Source: Alphaproteobacteria bacterium (GTDB lineage Bacteria; Pseudomonadota; Alphaproteobacteria; Rhodobacterales; Rhodobacteraceae). From it: 64,000 nucleotides of DNA. The number at the start of each line of letters is the position of its first letter. The first letter of the stretch is position 1. Shown one piece after another: positions 44,660 to 53,559 of this stretch. The stretch covers positions 124,001 to 188,000 of the forward strand of contig JAUIAS010000002.1 of the NCBI GenBank assembly GCA_030425395.1, read 5' to 3'. A program made the translations under genes and the position numbers. Below the pieces are notes generated by a model. The model was not told the DNA's origin. It saw nothing but the letters and a program-made list of their open reading frames with translations, and searched no databases.

Positions 44660-45655
44660 TCAATCGACGGTCAGAACGACCTTGCCCAGAACCTTGCGAT
44701 CCTGCATCAGGTTCAGCGCCTCGGCGGCCTGTTCAATGGGATAGGACGCACTGATGCGGGGCTTGATCTGGCCCTTGGCATACATGGCGAACAGGTCGGC
44801 CATGTTTTCGGCGTGGCCCTTGGGTTCCTGCATGACGGATGCGCCCCAGAACACCCCTACGATCTGGCTGCCCTTGAGAAGCGTCAGATTGAGCGGGATC
44901 TTGGGAATGCCTGCGGGGAAACCCACCACCAGAAAGCGCCCTTTCCAGGCCAGAGCGCGAATCGCGGGTTCGGCATAGTCCCCGCCGACCGCATCATAGA
45001 CCACGTCCACGCCGCCTTTGCCCGCGACGTCCTTGATCGCGGCGGAAAATGCCTTTTGTGCGTCGCGGTCCATGTCGCGGGGATAGATGATGGTTTCGTC
45101 TGCTCCGATGTCGCGGCAGAAATCGGCCTTGTCCTGAGATGACACCGCCGCGATGACCCGTGCGCCGGCTGCCTTGGCCAGTTCGATCGCCGCAGCCCCG
45201 ACGCCGCCTGCCGCGCCGAGGATCAGCACGCTTTCGCCGGGTTGCAGGTTGGCACGATCCTTGAGAGCGTGATGCGACGTCCCATAGGTAAAGATAAAGC
45301 AGGACGCGTCGTCATAGGGCATGGCGTCAGGGATCTTGATGACCTTCACCGCCTCGGCCAGAACATGGGTCGCAAAGCCACCAAAGCCTGTCAGGGCGAG
45401 CACCCGGTCGCCAACGTCAAGGCCGGTGACGCCTTCTCCGATGGCCTCCACGTCGCCCGCGATTTCGCCGCCGGGGGCAAAGGGGCGGGGTGGCTTCATC
45501 TGGTAGAGATCCCGGATGATCAGCGTGTCAGGAAAGTTCAGGCCCGCCGCGCGCACACGAATGCGAACCTGTCCCTTACCGGGTTCCGGGGTCGGCTGTT
45601 CTGTCCACTCAAGGGTTTCGGGTCCACCGGGTGCGGTGCTGAGCATGGCTTTCAT
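44660..45655 (-). CDS. NADPH:quinone oxidoreductase family protein (331 aa)
   Basis: Zinc-free MDR of the quinone oxidoreductase group: RVRAAGLNFPDTLIIRDLYQ, VLILGAAGGVGAAAIELAKAAGARVIAAVSS and GVDVVYDAVGGDYAEPAIRAL. ATG 45655 has GGGAG six bases upstream; the frame is open 16 codons further. First gene of the minus-strand operon. The 126-bp divergent spacer to the acyl-CoA dehydrogenase gene carries an IclR-type half-conserved palindrome. Confidence 0.88.
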   Translation of the reverse strand: MKAMLSTAPGGPETLEWTEQPTPEPGKGQVRIRVRAAGLNFPDTLIIRDLYQMKPPRPFAPGGEIAGDVEAIGEGVTGLDVGDRVLALTGFGGFATHVLAEAVKVIKIPDAMPYDDASCFIFTYGTSHHALKDRANLQPGESVLILGAAGGVGAAAIELAKAAGARVIAAVSSQDKADFCRDIGADETIIYPRDMDRDAQKAFSAAIKDVAGKGGVDVVYDAVGGDYAEPAIRALAWKGRFLVVGFPAGIPKIPLNLTLLKGSQIVGVFWGASVMQEPKGHAENMADLFAMYAKGQIKPRISASYPIEQAAEALNLMQDRKVLGKVVLTVD

Positions 45656-45734
45656 AGGGGTCTCCCAAAGTTGGAAATTCCGTGACAATAGGCCGTGTGA
45701 CAAACTGTCTTGTCAATCGAATTTCGAAATGCAA

Positions 45735-45749
45735 TTTTGCATAGCGGAA
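45735..45749. promoter_or_regulatory. Candidate IclR operator in the divergent promoter
   Basis: TTTTGCATAGCGGAA matches the perfect palindrome at 53594-53608 (TTCCGCATAGCGGAA) at 13 of 15 positions. It is 33 bp before the acyl-CoA dehydrogenase start and 80 bp from the reductase start, so it could repress or activate both operons. Confidence 0.6.
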
Positions 45750-45781
45750 CGATGATCCGCAAAAAGCACCTGGAGGACCCC

Positions 45782-46954
45782 ATGTCACAAAGCCGCGATC
45801 CAGAAGCCTTCCGCGCCGAATTGCGGGAATGGCTTGAGGCCAATTGCCCCGCCGAGATGCGCGATGGGGTGATGAACGAACATACCATTTGCTGGGGCGG
45901 CAAGAACTGGGAATTCACCAGCGACGCACAGCGCGTCTGGCTGGAGCGGGCGGCGTCCAAGGGATACACCGTGCCGACGTGGCCGGTGGAATACGGCGGT
46001 GCCGGGATGAACCGGGACGAGGAAAAAATCTTTCACGCGGAAATGGCGCGAATCAACGCGCGTTCGCCGCTGCAAAGCTTTGGCATCTGGATGCTGGGGC
46101 CCGCGCTGCTGCATTTTGGCACCCATGAACAAAAGCTGCACTACCTGCCGCCGATCGCGCGCGGCGAAGTGCGCTGGTGCCAGGGCTATTCCGAACCGGG
46201 GGCCGGATCCGATCTGGCGTCGGTGCAATCGCGCGGCGAGGACAAGGGCGATCACTGGCTGGTCAATGGTCAGAAGATCTGGACCTCTTACGCGGACAAG
46301 GCCGACTGGATCTTTGCGCTGATCCGCACCGACCGGGACGCGCCCAAGCACAAGGGGATTTCGTTTCTGCTGATCGACATGACCGATCCCGGCGTGACCA
46401 CCCGCCCGATCAAGCTGATTTCCGGGGCATCGCCGTTCTGCGAGACCTTTTTTGATAACGTGAAAGTGCCCAAAGCCCAGATCGTCGGTGACGAAAATCG
46501 TGGCTGGGACGTTGCGAAATACCTGCTGACCCATGAACGCGAAATGATCAGTGGCGGCGGTGCCGGTCTGGGCGGCGGGCGTGCGCTGGGCGCGGTTCTC
46601 AAGGACACATATGGCGAAGAAGAAATGGATACCGTGCTGCGCGCCGACGCGATGCGCTGCGAGGTTGACGCAATGGCCATCGGCCTGACGCTCGAACGCT
46701 ACAAGGATATGGCCGAGGCCGGAACCGGCGCGGGCGACGCGTCGGCGATGCTGAAATACATGGGGACCGAGCTGAACAAGCAACGCCATGAAATCCTGAT
46801 GTCCGCAGGCGGCAGCGACGCCGTGGAATGGGACGGCGCGCTGAGCGGTCTGGCGGCGAACTGGTTGCGGACCAAGGCAAATTCGATTGAGGGCGGCACC
46901 AGCGAAGTGATGCTGTCCATCGTGTCGCGGCGTATTTTGGGGCTTCCGGGGTAA
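45782..46954 (+). CDS. Acyl-CoA dehydrogenase, large partner (390 aa)
   Basis: FAD enzyme catalysing alpha,beta-desaturation of an acyl-CoA. It has WCQGYSEPGAGSDLASVQ (flavin contact), KIWTSYADKADWIFALIRTD, and the C-terminal SIEGGTSEVMLSIVSRRILGLPG with the E-G-T-type segment. The pattern is that of the long subunit of heteromeric dehydrogenases (FadE28-like). The second dehydrogenase gene follows after six bases. ATG 45782 follows GGAGG. The probable electron acceptor is ETF. Confidence 0.92.
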   Translation: MSQSRDPEAFRAELREWLEANCPAEMRDGVMNEHTICWGGKNWEFTSDAQRVWLERAASKGYTVPTWPVEYGGAGMNRDEEKIFHAEMARINARSPLQSFGIWMLGPALLHFGTHEQKLHYLPPIARGEVRWCQGYSEPGAGSDLASVQSRGEDKGDHWLVNGQKIWTSYADKADWIFALIRTDRDAPKHKGISFLLIDMTDPGVTTRPIKLISGASPFCETFFDNVKVPKAQIVGDENRGWDVAKYLLTHEREMISGGGAGLGGGRALGAVLKDTYGEEEMDTVLRADAMRCEVDAMAIGLTLERYKDMAEAGTGAGDASAMLKYMGTELNKQRHEILMSAGGSDAVEWDGALSGLAANWLRTKANSIEGGTSEVMLSIVSRRILGLPG

Positions 46955-46960
46955 CTTATC

Positions 46961-48067
46961 ATGGCGAAACTCGTATTCACTGAAGAAGAAACCATGCTCG
47001 CCGATGCGGCGCGGGGGGTTCTGGACGGGGCGTCCCCGGTGTCGGCATTCCGCGCCCTGCGCGACGCGGGCAAGCCCTTTGAACCTGCGATCTGGCAGGA
47101 AATGGCCCAGATGGGCTGGACCGGGGTTCTGATCCCTGAAGAGGCGGGCGGCTCGGACATGGGGCATGGCGCGGCTGCGGTCCTGTCGCGTGAATTGGGC
47201 AAGACATTGGTCAGCAGCCCGTTCATTTCCACTGCCGTGATGGCGGCAACGGCGCTGCGCCGCGCCGGTGCGACCGCATCGTTGCAGCGTATCGCTGCGG
47301 GCGAGGCGATTTACGCGCTGGCGCTGGATGAGACGAGAAAATTCGATCCGACACGTATCGAAACGACGGCCACGCGCGACGGGAACGGTTTTCGTTTGTC
47401 GGGGAACAAGACCTTTGTGGTTGACGGTGGCAGCGCAGATCGCCTTTTGGTTCTGGCCCGCACCGACGGTGGCGTGACCCTCTTTGACATTCCGGCCGAC
47501 CGCGCGGGGATCGCGCGTGACGCGCAGGACATGGTGGACGCCCGCGACGCCGCGCGCATCATGCTCACCGATGTAGAGGCCACCGGGGACGACGTTCTGG
47601 GGCAGGTTGATCACGGCATGGACATCCTGCGCCCCGCGCTTGAGGCCGGGCAGGCGGCACTGGCGGCGGAACTGGCCGGGCTGACTGCGGGTGCGTTCGA
47701 TCTGACGGTTGGATATCTCAAGGAACGCAAACAGTTCGGCGTGACCATCGGAAGCTTTCAGGCGTTGCAGCACCGCGCCGCGCATCTGTGGTGCGAGACC
47801 GAAGTGACAGCCAGCGCGATCCTGAATGCCGCGCGGCGCTTGGATGAAGACCCTGACAATGCGACGCTGGCGGTCTCTTTGGCCAAGGCGCGCGCCACGG
47901 CCACTGCCAAGCTGGCCGTGATCGAAGGGGTCCAGATGCATGGCGGCATCGGGATGACGGATGCCTTTGACATGGGCTTTTACATGAAACGCGCCCGGGT
48001 CGGTGCGGAGTGGCTGGGCGATTACGGGTATCATGCGGCGACGGTCGCACGGCATCGCGGATTTTGA
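46961..48067 (+). CDS. Acyl-CoA dehydrogenase, small partner (368 aa)
   Basis: A shorter family member: LVFTEEETMLADAARGVLDG at the N-terminus, MGWTGVLIPEEAGGSDMGHG, then GVTIGSFQALQHRAAHLWCE and IEGVQMHGGIGMTDAFDMGFYMKRAR. It lacks the terminal E-G-T-(S/A)-(E/Q) loop of complete enzymes and has a degenerate flavin-binding W-x-x-x segment, as in the second subunits of alpha2beta2 acyl-CoA dehydrogenases of sterol and cyclic-acid degraders. I expect it to form a heteromer with the preceding protein. Confidence 0.9.
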   Translation: MAKLVFTEEETMLADAARGVLDGASPVSAFRALRDAGKPFEPAIWQEMAQMGWTGVLIPEEAGGSDMGHGAAAVLSRELGKTLVSSPFISTAVMAATALRRAGATASLQRIAAGEAIYALALDETRKFDPTRIETTATRDGNGFRLSGNKTFVVDGGSADRLLVLARTDGGVTLFDIPADRAGIARDAQDMVDARDAARIMLTDVEATGDDVLGQVDHGMDILRPALEAGQAALAAELAGLTAGAFDLTVGYLKERKQFGVTIGSFQALQHRAAHLWCETEVTASAILNAARRLDEDPDNATLAVSLAKARATATAKLAVIEGVQMHGGIGMTDAFDMGFYMKRARVGAEWLGDYGYHAATVARHRGF

Positions 48068-48080
48068 AGGGATACGAAGG

Positions 48081-48899
48081 ATGGATATCGAAACACTGTT
48101 TGGCCTGAAGGGCAAAACGGCTTTGATCACCGGCGGAGCAACGGGCATTGGCCGCATGGCCGCCGAAGCCATGGTGCGCGCCGGTGCGCGTGTGCTTCTG
48201 GCCAGCCGCAAGGGTGAGGCCTGCGAGGCGGTCGCGGCTGAGTTGAATGGCTTGGGGGCCAGCGGCTCTGCCGAAGGGTTTGCCGGCGATGTGGCCAGCG
48301 AAGAGGGCGTTGACGCGCTGGTGGCTGCGGTCAAGGCGCGCACGGACACATTGGACATCCTGATGAACAATGCAGGTGTTACATGGGGCGCGCCGCTTGG
48401 GCAGTTCCCCTTTGCGGCATGGGAAAAGATCAATTCCGTAAACGTCGCCGGTGTGTTCGACCTGACGCAGAAGCTGTTGCCAATGCTGACGGCATCGGCA
48501 TCGGTTGATGATCCGTCCCGTATCATCAACGTGGGGTCCGTCATGGGCGAACGCGAGATGGGTGATGGCGCCTATAGCTATGCCGCGTCCAAGGCGGCGG
48601 TGATGCACCTGACCAAGATTCTGGGCAAGGAACTGGCCGGACATGCGGTCACGGTCAATGCGCTGGCACCGGGGCCGTTTGTGTCTCGGATGACAGCCTT
48701 TGCCACGGGAAGCGAAGCCCTGCGCGAAAAGGTCGGAGAGGATGTGCCGCTGCGCCGTGTGGGCCGCGAAGAAGATATCGCCGGCTGCGTTCTGTTCCTT
48801 GCCGGGCGCGGCGGGGCCTATGTGACCGGCGGGATCATTCCTGTCAGCGGCGGTATCAACGTGATGAGCGGGCCGAATATTTTCGAGAGTGCGATGTAA
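48081..48899 (+). CDS. SDR-family oxidoreductase (272 aa)
   Basis: Classical SDR with TGGATGIGRMAAEA (NAD(P) motif), NNAG, Ser in INVGSVMGERE and YSYAASKAA (Tyr-x3-Lys). Likely a 3-hydroxyacyl-CoA or other secondary-alcohol dehydrogenase of the same pathway. ATG 48081 has AAGGG nine bases upstream. The stop overlaps the next SDR gene's start by one base. Substrate undetermined. Confidence 0.88.
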   Translation: MDIETLFGLKGKTALITGGATGIGRMAAEAMVRAGARVLLASRKGEACEAVAAELNGLGASGSAEGFAGDVASEEGVDALVAAVKARTDTLDILMNNAGVTWGAPLGQFPFAAWEKINSVNVAGVFDLTQKLLPMLTASASVDDPSRIINVGSVMGEREMGDGAYSYAASKAAVMHLTKILGKELAGHAVTVNALAPGPFVSRMTAFATGSEALREKVGEDVPLRRVGREEDIAGCVLFLAGRGGAYVTGGIIPVSGGINVMSGPNIFESAM

Positions 48900-49834
48900 T
48901 GGCAGACACAGATATCAGATTTGATGGCCGCGTGGCCATCGTGACAGGTGCGGGCACCGGCTTGGGGCGGTCGCACGCGCTGGGACTGGCGGCGCGCGGT
49001 GCGCGCGTCATGGTCAACGATCTCGGCGTCAGCCGCGACGGGCAGGGGGCCTCCTCCGAGGCGGCAGAAGCGGTTGCGCAGGAAATCCGCGATGCCGGTG
49101 GCGAGGCGATGGCCCACGGCACCGATGTCTCTGACGAGGCGGGCGTTACCGATATGGTCGCCAAGGTCATGGCAGAATGGGGCCGTGTTGATATCGTGGT
49201 CAACAACGCGGGCATTCTGCGCGACAAGACCTTTGCCAAGATGGACATCGCCGATTTCCGCAAGGTTGTGGACGTGCACCTGATCGGGACAACGCTTGTC
49301 ACGCGGGCTTGCTGGCCGATCATGCGTGAACAGAAATACGGGCGGGTTGTGCTGACCTCGTCGGCTTCCGGCATCTTTGGGAATTTCGGCCAGTCCAACT
49401 ATGGCGCGGCCAAGGCCGGAATGATCGGGTTGATGAACGTGTTGCACATGGAAGGTGCGCGCGACAACATCCGGGTCAACACGCTGGCTCCGACGGCGGC
49501 CACGCGCATGACCGAAGAACTGATGCCGGCCGATGCGCAGGAATTGCTGGCCCCGGAAGCGATTACGCCGGGCCTGTTGTTTCTGGTGGGCGAAAATGCG
49601 CCCAGCAAATTCATCCTTGGTGCAGGCGCAGGTAGTTTCGCGCAAATCCGCATTTACGAAACCAATGGCATCACCCTGACCGATGATGAGAACACGCCAG
49701 AGGCCGTCGCGGCGCAATTCACCAAACTGAGCGATCCCGAAGGGCAGGTCGAATTGCCCGACGCGTTCAGCCAGACCAAGAAATACGTTGCCAATGCAGC
49801 GCAGGCCCGCGGCCTGTCGTTGGACTGGTCCTGA
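48899..49834 (+). CDS. SDR, (3R)-hydroxyacyl-CoA dehydrogenase type (MFE-2 N-terminal-like), 311 aa
   Basis: It contains [73 protein letters not shown] and the C-terminal [24 protein letters not shown]. The [12 protein letters not shown] stretch and the [14 protein letters not shown] active site are features of the peroxisomal multifunctional enzyme type 2 dehydrogenase domain, which is specific for (3R)-hydroxyacyl-CoA. This agrees with the MaoC hydratase in the divergent operon. TAATG overlap with the preceding gene. Confidence 0.88.
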   Translation: MADTDIRFDGRVAIVTGAGTGLGRSHALGLAARGARVMVNDLGVSRDGQGASSEAAEAVAQEIRDAGGEAMAHGTDVSDEAGVTDMVAKVMAEWGRVDIVVNNAGILRDKTFAKMDIADFRKVVDVHLIGTTLVTRACWPIMREQKYGRVVLTSSASGIFGNFGQSNYGAAKAGMIGLMNVLHMEGARDNIRVNTLAPTAATRMTEELMPADAQELLAPEAITPGLLFLVGENAPSKFILGAGAGSFAQIRIYETNGITLTDDENTPEAVAAQFTKLSDPEGQVELPDAFSQTKKYVANAAQARGLSLDWS

Positions 49835-49857
49835 CACACATCAAAGGGAGATTATCC

Positions 49858-51054
49858 ATGCGTGACGCAGTTATCGTATCCACAGCCCGCACCCCGATTG
49901 GCAAAGCCTATCGCGGGGCGTTCAACGCAACCACGCCACAGGCACTGGCCGGACATGCCATCAAGAATGCCGTCGAACGCGCCGGGGTCGATCCGTCCCG
50001 GATTGACGATTGCGTCTTTGGCGCGGCGCTGCAGCAGGGCCACTCGGCGGGCAATATCGCCCGTCAGGCCGCGATGCGCGCGGGGCTTCCGGTGTCGGTG
50101 GGCGGCATGTCGCTGGACCGGCAGTGCGCCTCTGGCATGATGGCGATCGCGACTGCGGCCAAGCAGGTGATCACCGATGGTATGGATGTCGTCGTGGGGG
50201 GCGGTGTCGAAAGCATCTCGATGGTGCAGACGCAGGAAATGCGCGTCGGTGCCGACCCGTGGCTGCGCGAGAATATGCCCGCGCTTTACATGACCATGCT
50301 TGAAACCGCTGAAAACGTGGCCTCCCGCTATGGGGTCAGCCGCGAGGCGCAGGACGAATATGCCGCGCGGTCGCAGGCGCTGACCGCCGCTGCGCAAGAG
50401 GCCGGAAAATTCGATGACGAGATTGTTCCGCTGAGCACGGTGATGAAGGTTCAGGACCGTGAAACCAAGGAAATTTCGGACGCCGAAGTCACGCTGAGCC
50501 AGGACGAAGGCAATCGCCCCTCGACCACATTGGAAAGCCTTGCGGGTCTGCAGCCGGTGTTCAAGAACGGCCAGCAGGTCAAGGAAGGCCAGTTCATCAC
50601 CGCAGGCAACGCAAGCCAGTTGTCGGACGGCGCGTCCGCTGCCGTGCTGATGGAGGCCAAGACCGCCGAACAGATGGGTGCGACGCCTTTGGGGCGCTAC
50701 GTTGGCGTCATGGCGGCAGGCTGTGAACCTGACGAAATGGGCATCGGCCCGATCTATGCGGTTCCCAAGCTGCTCAAGGCGCATGGCTTGACGATTGATG
50801 ATATCGGCCTGTGGGAACTGAACGAGGCATTCGCCAGCCAGGTCATCGCGAGCCGCGACAAGCTGGGCATCCCGGATGAATTGCTGAACGTGAACGGCGG
50901 CGCGATTTCCATCGGCCATCCCTATGGCATGTCCGGCGCGCGTATGGTTGGCCATGCCCTGATCGAGGGCAAGCGTCGCGGCGCGAAATACGTGGTCTGC
51001 ACCATGTGTGTCGGCGGCGGCATGGGGGCGGCTGGCCTCTTCGAAGTGCTCTGA
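49858..51054 (+). CDS. Acetyl-CoA acyltransferase (thiolase), 398 aa
   Basis: Cleaves 3-oxoacyl-CoA with CoA. The nucleophile Cys is in [14 protein letters not shown] (about residue 90), the second-site His in [18 protein letters not shown] and the third Cys in [20 protein letters not shown]. It lies 23 bp after the (3R)-hydroxyacyl-CoA dehydrogenase gene in the same operon and completes the beta-oxidation cycle. Confidence 0.95.
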   Translation: MRDAVIVSTARTPIGKAYRGAFNATTPQALAGHAIKNAVERAGVDPSRIDDCVFGAALQQGHSAGNIARQAAMRAGLPVSVGGMSLDRQCASGMMAIATAAKQVITDGMDVVVGGGVESISMVQTQEMRVGADPWLRENMPALYMTMLETAENVASRYGVSREAQDEYAARSQALTAAAQEAGKFDDEIVPLSTVMKVQDRETKEISDAEVTLSQDEGNRPSTTLESLAGLQPVFKNGQQVKEGQFITAGNASQLSDGASAAVLMEAKTAEQMGATPLGRYVGVMAAGCEPDEMGIGPIYAVPKLLKAHGLTIDDIGLWELNEAFASQVIASRDKLGIPDELLNVNGGAISIGHPYGMSGARMVGHALIEGKRRGAKYVVCTMCVGGGMGAAGLFEVL

Positions 51055-51055
51055 T

Positions 51056-51712
51056 TTGGCTGAACTCCTGATCATCCGCCACGGGCAGGCCTCTTTCGGG
51101 TCGGACAATTACGATCAATTGTCCGACCTTGGCCACCGTCAGTCCCGTGCCGCCGGTGCAGCGCTGCGGGCGGCGGGCTGGGTGCCGGACCGCCTGATGA
51201 CCGGAACGCTGACCCGTCAGATCGAAACCCTGTCTTCGATGGGATTCGATGCGGCCCCCGAACAGCATGCGGGCTTTAACGAGTATGATTTCCACAATCT
51301 GCTTGATGTCCGGTTCGGGGGCGATGTGCCGGACCCGGTAAAGGCGGATCGCAAGATCCATTTCAGAACCCTGCGGGAAACCATTCTGGAGTGGCAAGGC
51401 GGCGGTTTGGCTGGGGCGCGCGAAAGCTGGGCGGATTTTTCGGGCCGGGTTGCGGATGCGATCCGCGTGGCCTGTGACACAGATGCCAAGCGGGTTCTGG
51501 TGATCTCATCGGGTGGCACCATCGGGCAGATCACCGCATCCGCCCTCGGCGCGCCGCCTGCGCAGATGATGGAGCTGAACCTGCAGGTCAAGAATACGTC
51601 GATGACGAAATTTATCTTTTCCAAGCGGACGGGCGCGTTTTTCTTGCATGAATTCAACGCAACGCCGCATATGATGGCGGAACAAGACGCCAAACTGATG
51701 AGCTACAGCTAG
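51056..51712 (+). CDS. Histidine phosphatase family protein (218 aa)
   Basis: Phosphoglycerate-mutase-like: the phospho-acceptor RHG motif is in LLIIRHGQASFG at residues 5-16 and the second His-equivalent region is VLVISSGGTIGQI, where the usual His is replaced (SSGGT instead of SHGG). Start is TTG 51056, directly after the thiolase TGA; no other in-frame start fits. In this operon it may act on a phosphorylated intermediate, or be inactive because of the altered second motif. Confidence 0.8.
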   Translation: MAELLIIRHGQASFGSDNYDQLSDLGHRQSRAAGAALRAAGWVPDRLMTGTLTRQIETLSSMGFDAAPEQHAGFNEYDFHNLLDVRFGGDVPDPVKADRKIHFRTLRETILEWQGGGLAGARESWADFSGRVADAIRVACDTDAKRVLVISSGGTIGQITASALGAPPAQMMELNLQVKNTSMTKFIFSKRTGAFFLHEFNATPHMMAEQDAKLMSYS

Positions 51713-51721
51713 GGGCCGGGT

Positions 51722-52753
51722 ATGAGCGAAGACACGCAAACATTGAATGTGAACGCCGTCGCGGAGTATCTGCGCGACAATCTTGAAGGTTTCGAAGGCC
51801 CCATCGAGGCAAAGAAGTTTCAGACGGGACAGTCGAATCCGACATTCCTTTTGGTCACGCCCGCGCGCAATTACGTTTTGCGCCGCAAGCCGCCGGGGCA
51901 GTTGCTGAAATCGGCCCATGCGGTGGACCGTGAATTCCGCGTGCAACGGGCGCTTGCCGATACGGATGTGCCGGTGGCCAAGATGCACCTTCTGTGCGAG
52001 GACGACGCGGTGATCGGGTCGATGTTCTATGTCATGGAGCATGTGAGCGGGCGAAATTTCTATGACCCGACCCTGCCGGATCTGAGCAAGTCGGATCGCG
52101 GCGCGGTGTTGGATGACATGAACCGCGTTCTGGCGGCGCTGCACGATGTGGATATCGACGCGGTGGGGCTGTCGGATTACGGCCCGCAAGGCAATTATTA
52201 CGAACGGCAGGTGGGGCGCTGGTCCAAGCAATACCGCGCGTCCGAAACCGTGGCTGTGCCTGCGATGGACCGGCTGATGGATGCCTTGGCCGAACAGATT
52301 CCGGAAGACGACGGCCAGCGCACGCTGGTGCACGGCGATTACCGGATCGACAACATGATGTTCGAAGCCGAGGGCACCAAATGCCTTGCCGTTCTGGATT
52401 GGGAATTGTCCACGATCGGTCATCCGTTTGCCGATCTGGGATCTGTGATCATGCAATGGCAAATGCCGCAGGGTCAGGAAGGACGTGGATTGATGGGCGC
52501 GGACCGCCCGGCGCTCGGCTTGCCCAGTGATCAGGCGTTCATTGACCGGTATTGCGAACGGCGCGGGTTGGACGGGATCAAGAACTTTGGCTTCTATCAG
52601 GCGTTTTGTTTCTTCCGCATGGCGGCGATCATTCAGGGTGTATTGAAACGGGCGCTGGACGGCAACGCCTCCAATCCGGAACGGGCGATGAAGGTCGGGG
52701 CCTATGTGCCGGTGTTTGCCGAACACGGCCTCAAATCGCTGGACGCGGGCTGA
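51722..52753 (+). CDS. APH-family phosphotransferase related to the kinase domain of ACAD10/ACAD11 (343 aa)
   Basis: A protein-kinase-like small-molecule kinase: FQTGQSNPTFLL (nucleotide loop), YVLRRKPPGQLL with the ATP Lys, HGDYRIDNMMF (catalytic Asp) and AVLDWELSTIGHPFADLG (metal Asp). These segments closely resemble the N-terminal domain of mammalian ACAD11. In the levulinate pathway a related kinase (LvaA) phosphorylates a 4-hydroxyacyl-CoA so that an acyl-CoA dehydrogenase-family enzyme can eliminate phosphate. Its place in an operon with acyl-CoA dehydrogenases suggests the same kind of step here (inference). Confidence 0.88.
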   Translation: MSEDTQTLNVNAVAEYLRDNLEGFEGPIEAKKFQTGQSNPTFLLVTPARNYVLRRKPPGQLLKSAHAVDREFRVQRALADTDVPVAKMHLLCEDDAVIGSMFYVMEHVSGRNFYDPTLPDLSKSDRGAVLDDMNRVLAALHDVDIDAVGLSDYGPQGNYYERQVGRWSKQYRASETVAVPAMDRLMDALAEQIPEDDGQRTLVHGDYRIDNMMFEAEGTKCLAVLDWELSTIGHPFADLGSVIMQWQMPQGQEGRGLMGADRPALGLPSDQAFIDRYCERRGLDGIKNFGFYQAFCFFRMAAIIQGVLKRALDGNASNPERAMKVGAYVPVFAEHGLKSLDAG

Positions 52754-52755
52754 TC

Positions 52756-53559
52756 ATGGCGCGCTGGGAAGATGTGGCAGAGACGGACGAGGCCAAGGAC
52801 CGCAATTTCGTGACGGCCCTTGCCCGTGGTCTGGAATTGTTGCGCTGTTTCCGATTCGACGAAATCGAGTTGACCAACACCGATTTCGCCGAACGGACCA
52901 AGCTTCCCAAGGCGACGATTTCGCGGCTGACCTATACGCTGTGCAAGCTCGATTACCTTGTCGCGGATACGCGCACCGGCACTTACCGGTTGAATTCGGG
53001 GGTTTTGCAGCTTGGCTTTGGGGTTTTGGCGGGCATGGATATTGCCCGGCGCGCGCGGGACGAACTGCGCGGGCTGTGCGTTGGCCCGAACCCTTACGTG
53101 ACTGTGGCAATGGGCGAACAGCACCGGTTCGACGTGATCTATGTTGCGTCGGAATCGTCGCAGGAAGACGTGACCCTGACCGCGCGCATCGGATCACGCC
53201 TGCCTTTGTTCTTTTCCGCAATCGGTCGATCCATTCTGGTTGCGATGACCGAAGAGGACCGCGAGGCGCTGTTTCTCAAGGCGCAGGAGTATGATCCCGA
53301 CATGGCCCGCAGCGCCCGCAAGAGCTTTGCCGCGGCGCAGACGGAATATCAGGCGGATGGCTATTGCCGCAGCTATGGCGATTGGCGCGCCGATGTGAAC
53401 GGAATCTCGGTTCCGGTTTTCTCGCTTGGCGGTCGGCGTATCTATGGTATGAATATTGGCGGCCCGTCGTTTCATGTCAAAACCAAACAGCTTGAAAACT
53501 ACTATGCGCCGCGCCTCATTGCTGCTGCGAAAAGGCTGAGCACCCTGCGTCAGGACTGA
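52756..53559 (+). CDS. IclR-family transcriptional regulator (267 aa)
   Basis: The N-terminal winged helix-turn-helix (NFVTALARGLELLRCF, FAERTKLPKATISRLTYTLCKLDYL) and C-terminal effector domain (about 90-260, with SRLPLFFSAIGRSILVAMTEEDRE and GYCRSYGDWRADVNGISVPV) are standard for IclR proteins of the PcaR/PobR/KdgR group. It begins two bases after the kinase stop, so it is co-transcribed with the beta-oxidation operon. It is followed by palindromes of IclR type. Effector unknown. Confidence 0.93.
   Translation: MARWEDVAETDEAKDRNFVTALARGLELLRCFRFDEIELTNTDFAERTKLPKATISRLTYTLCKLDYLVADTRTGTYRLNSGVLQLGFGVLAGMDIARRARDELRGLCVGPNPYVTVAMGEQHRFDVIYVASESSQEDVTLTARIGSRLPLFFSAIGRSILVAMTEEDREALFLKAQEYDPDMARSARKSFAAAQTEYQADGYCRSYGDWRADVNGISVPVFSLGGRRIYGMNIGGPSFHVKTKQLENYYAPRLIAAAKRLSTLRQD

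Noticed and set aside
45785-48544. A 919-codon open frame antisense to the acyl-CoA dehydrogenase and SDR genes
   Set aside because: It mirrors the third-position GC bias of three well-supported genes on the other strand and its translation is Arg/His/Gln-rich without family motifs.
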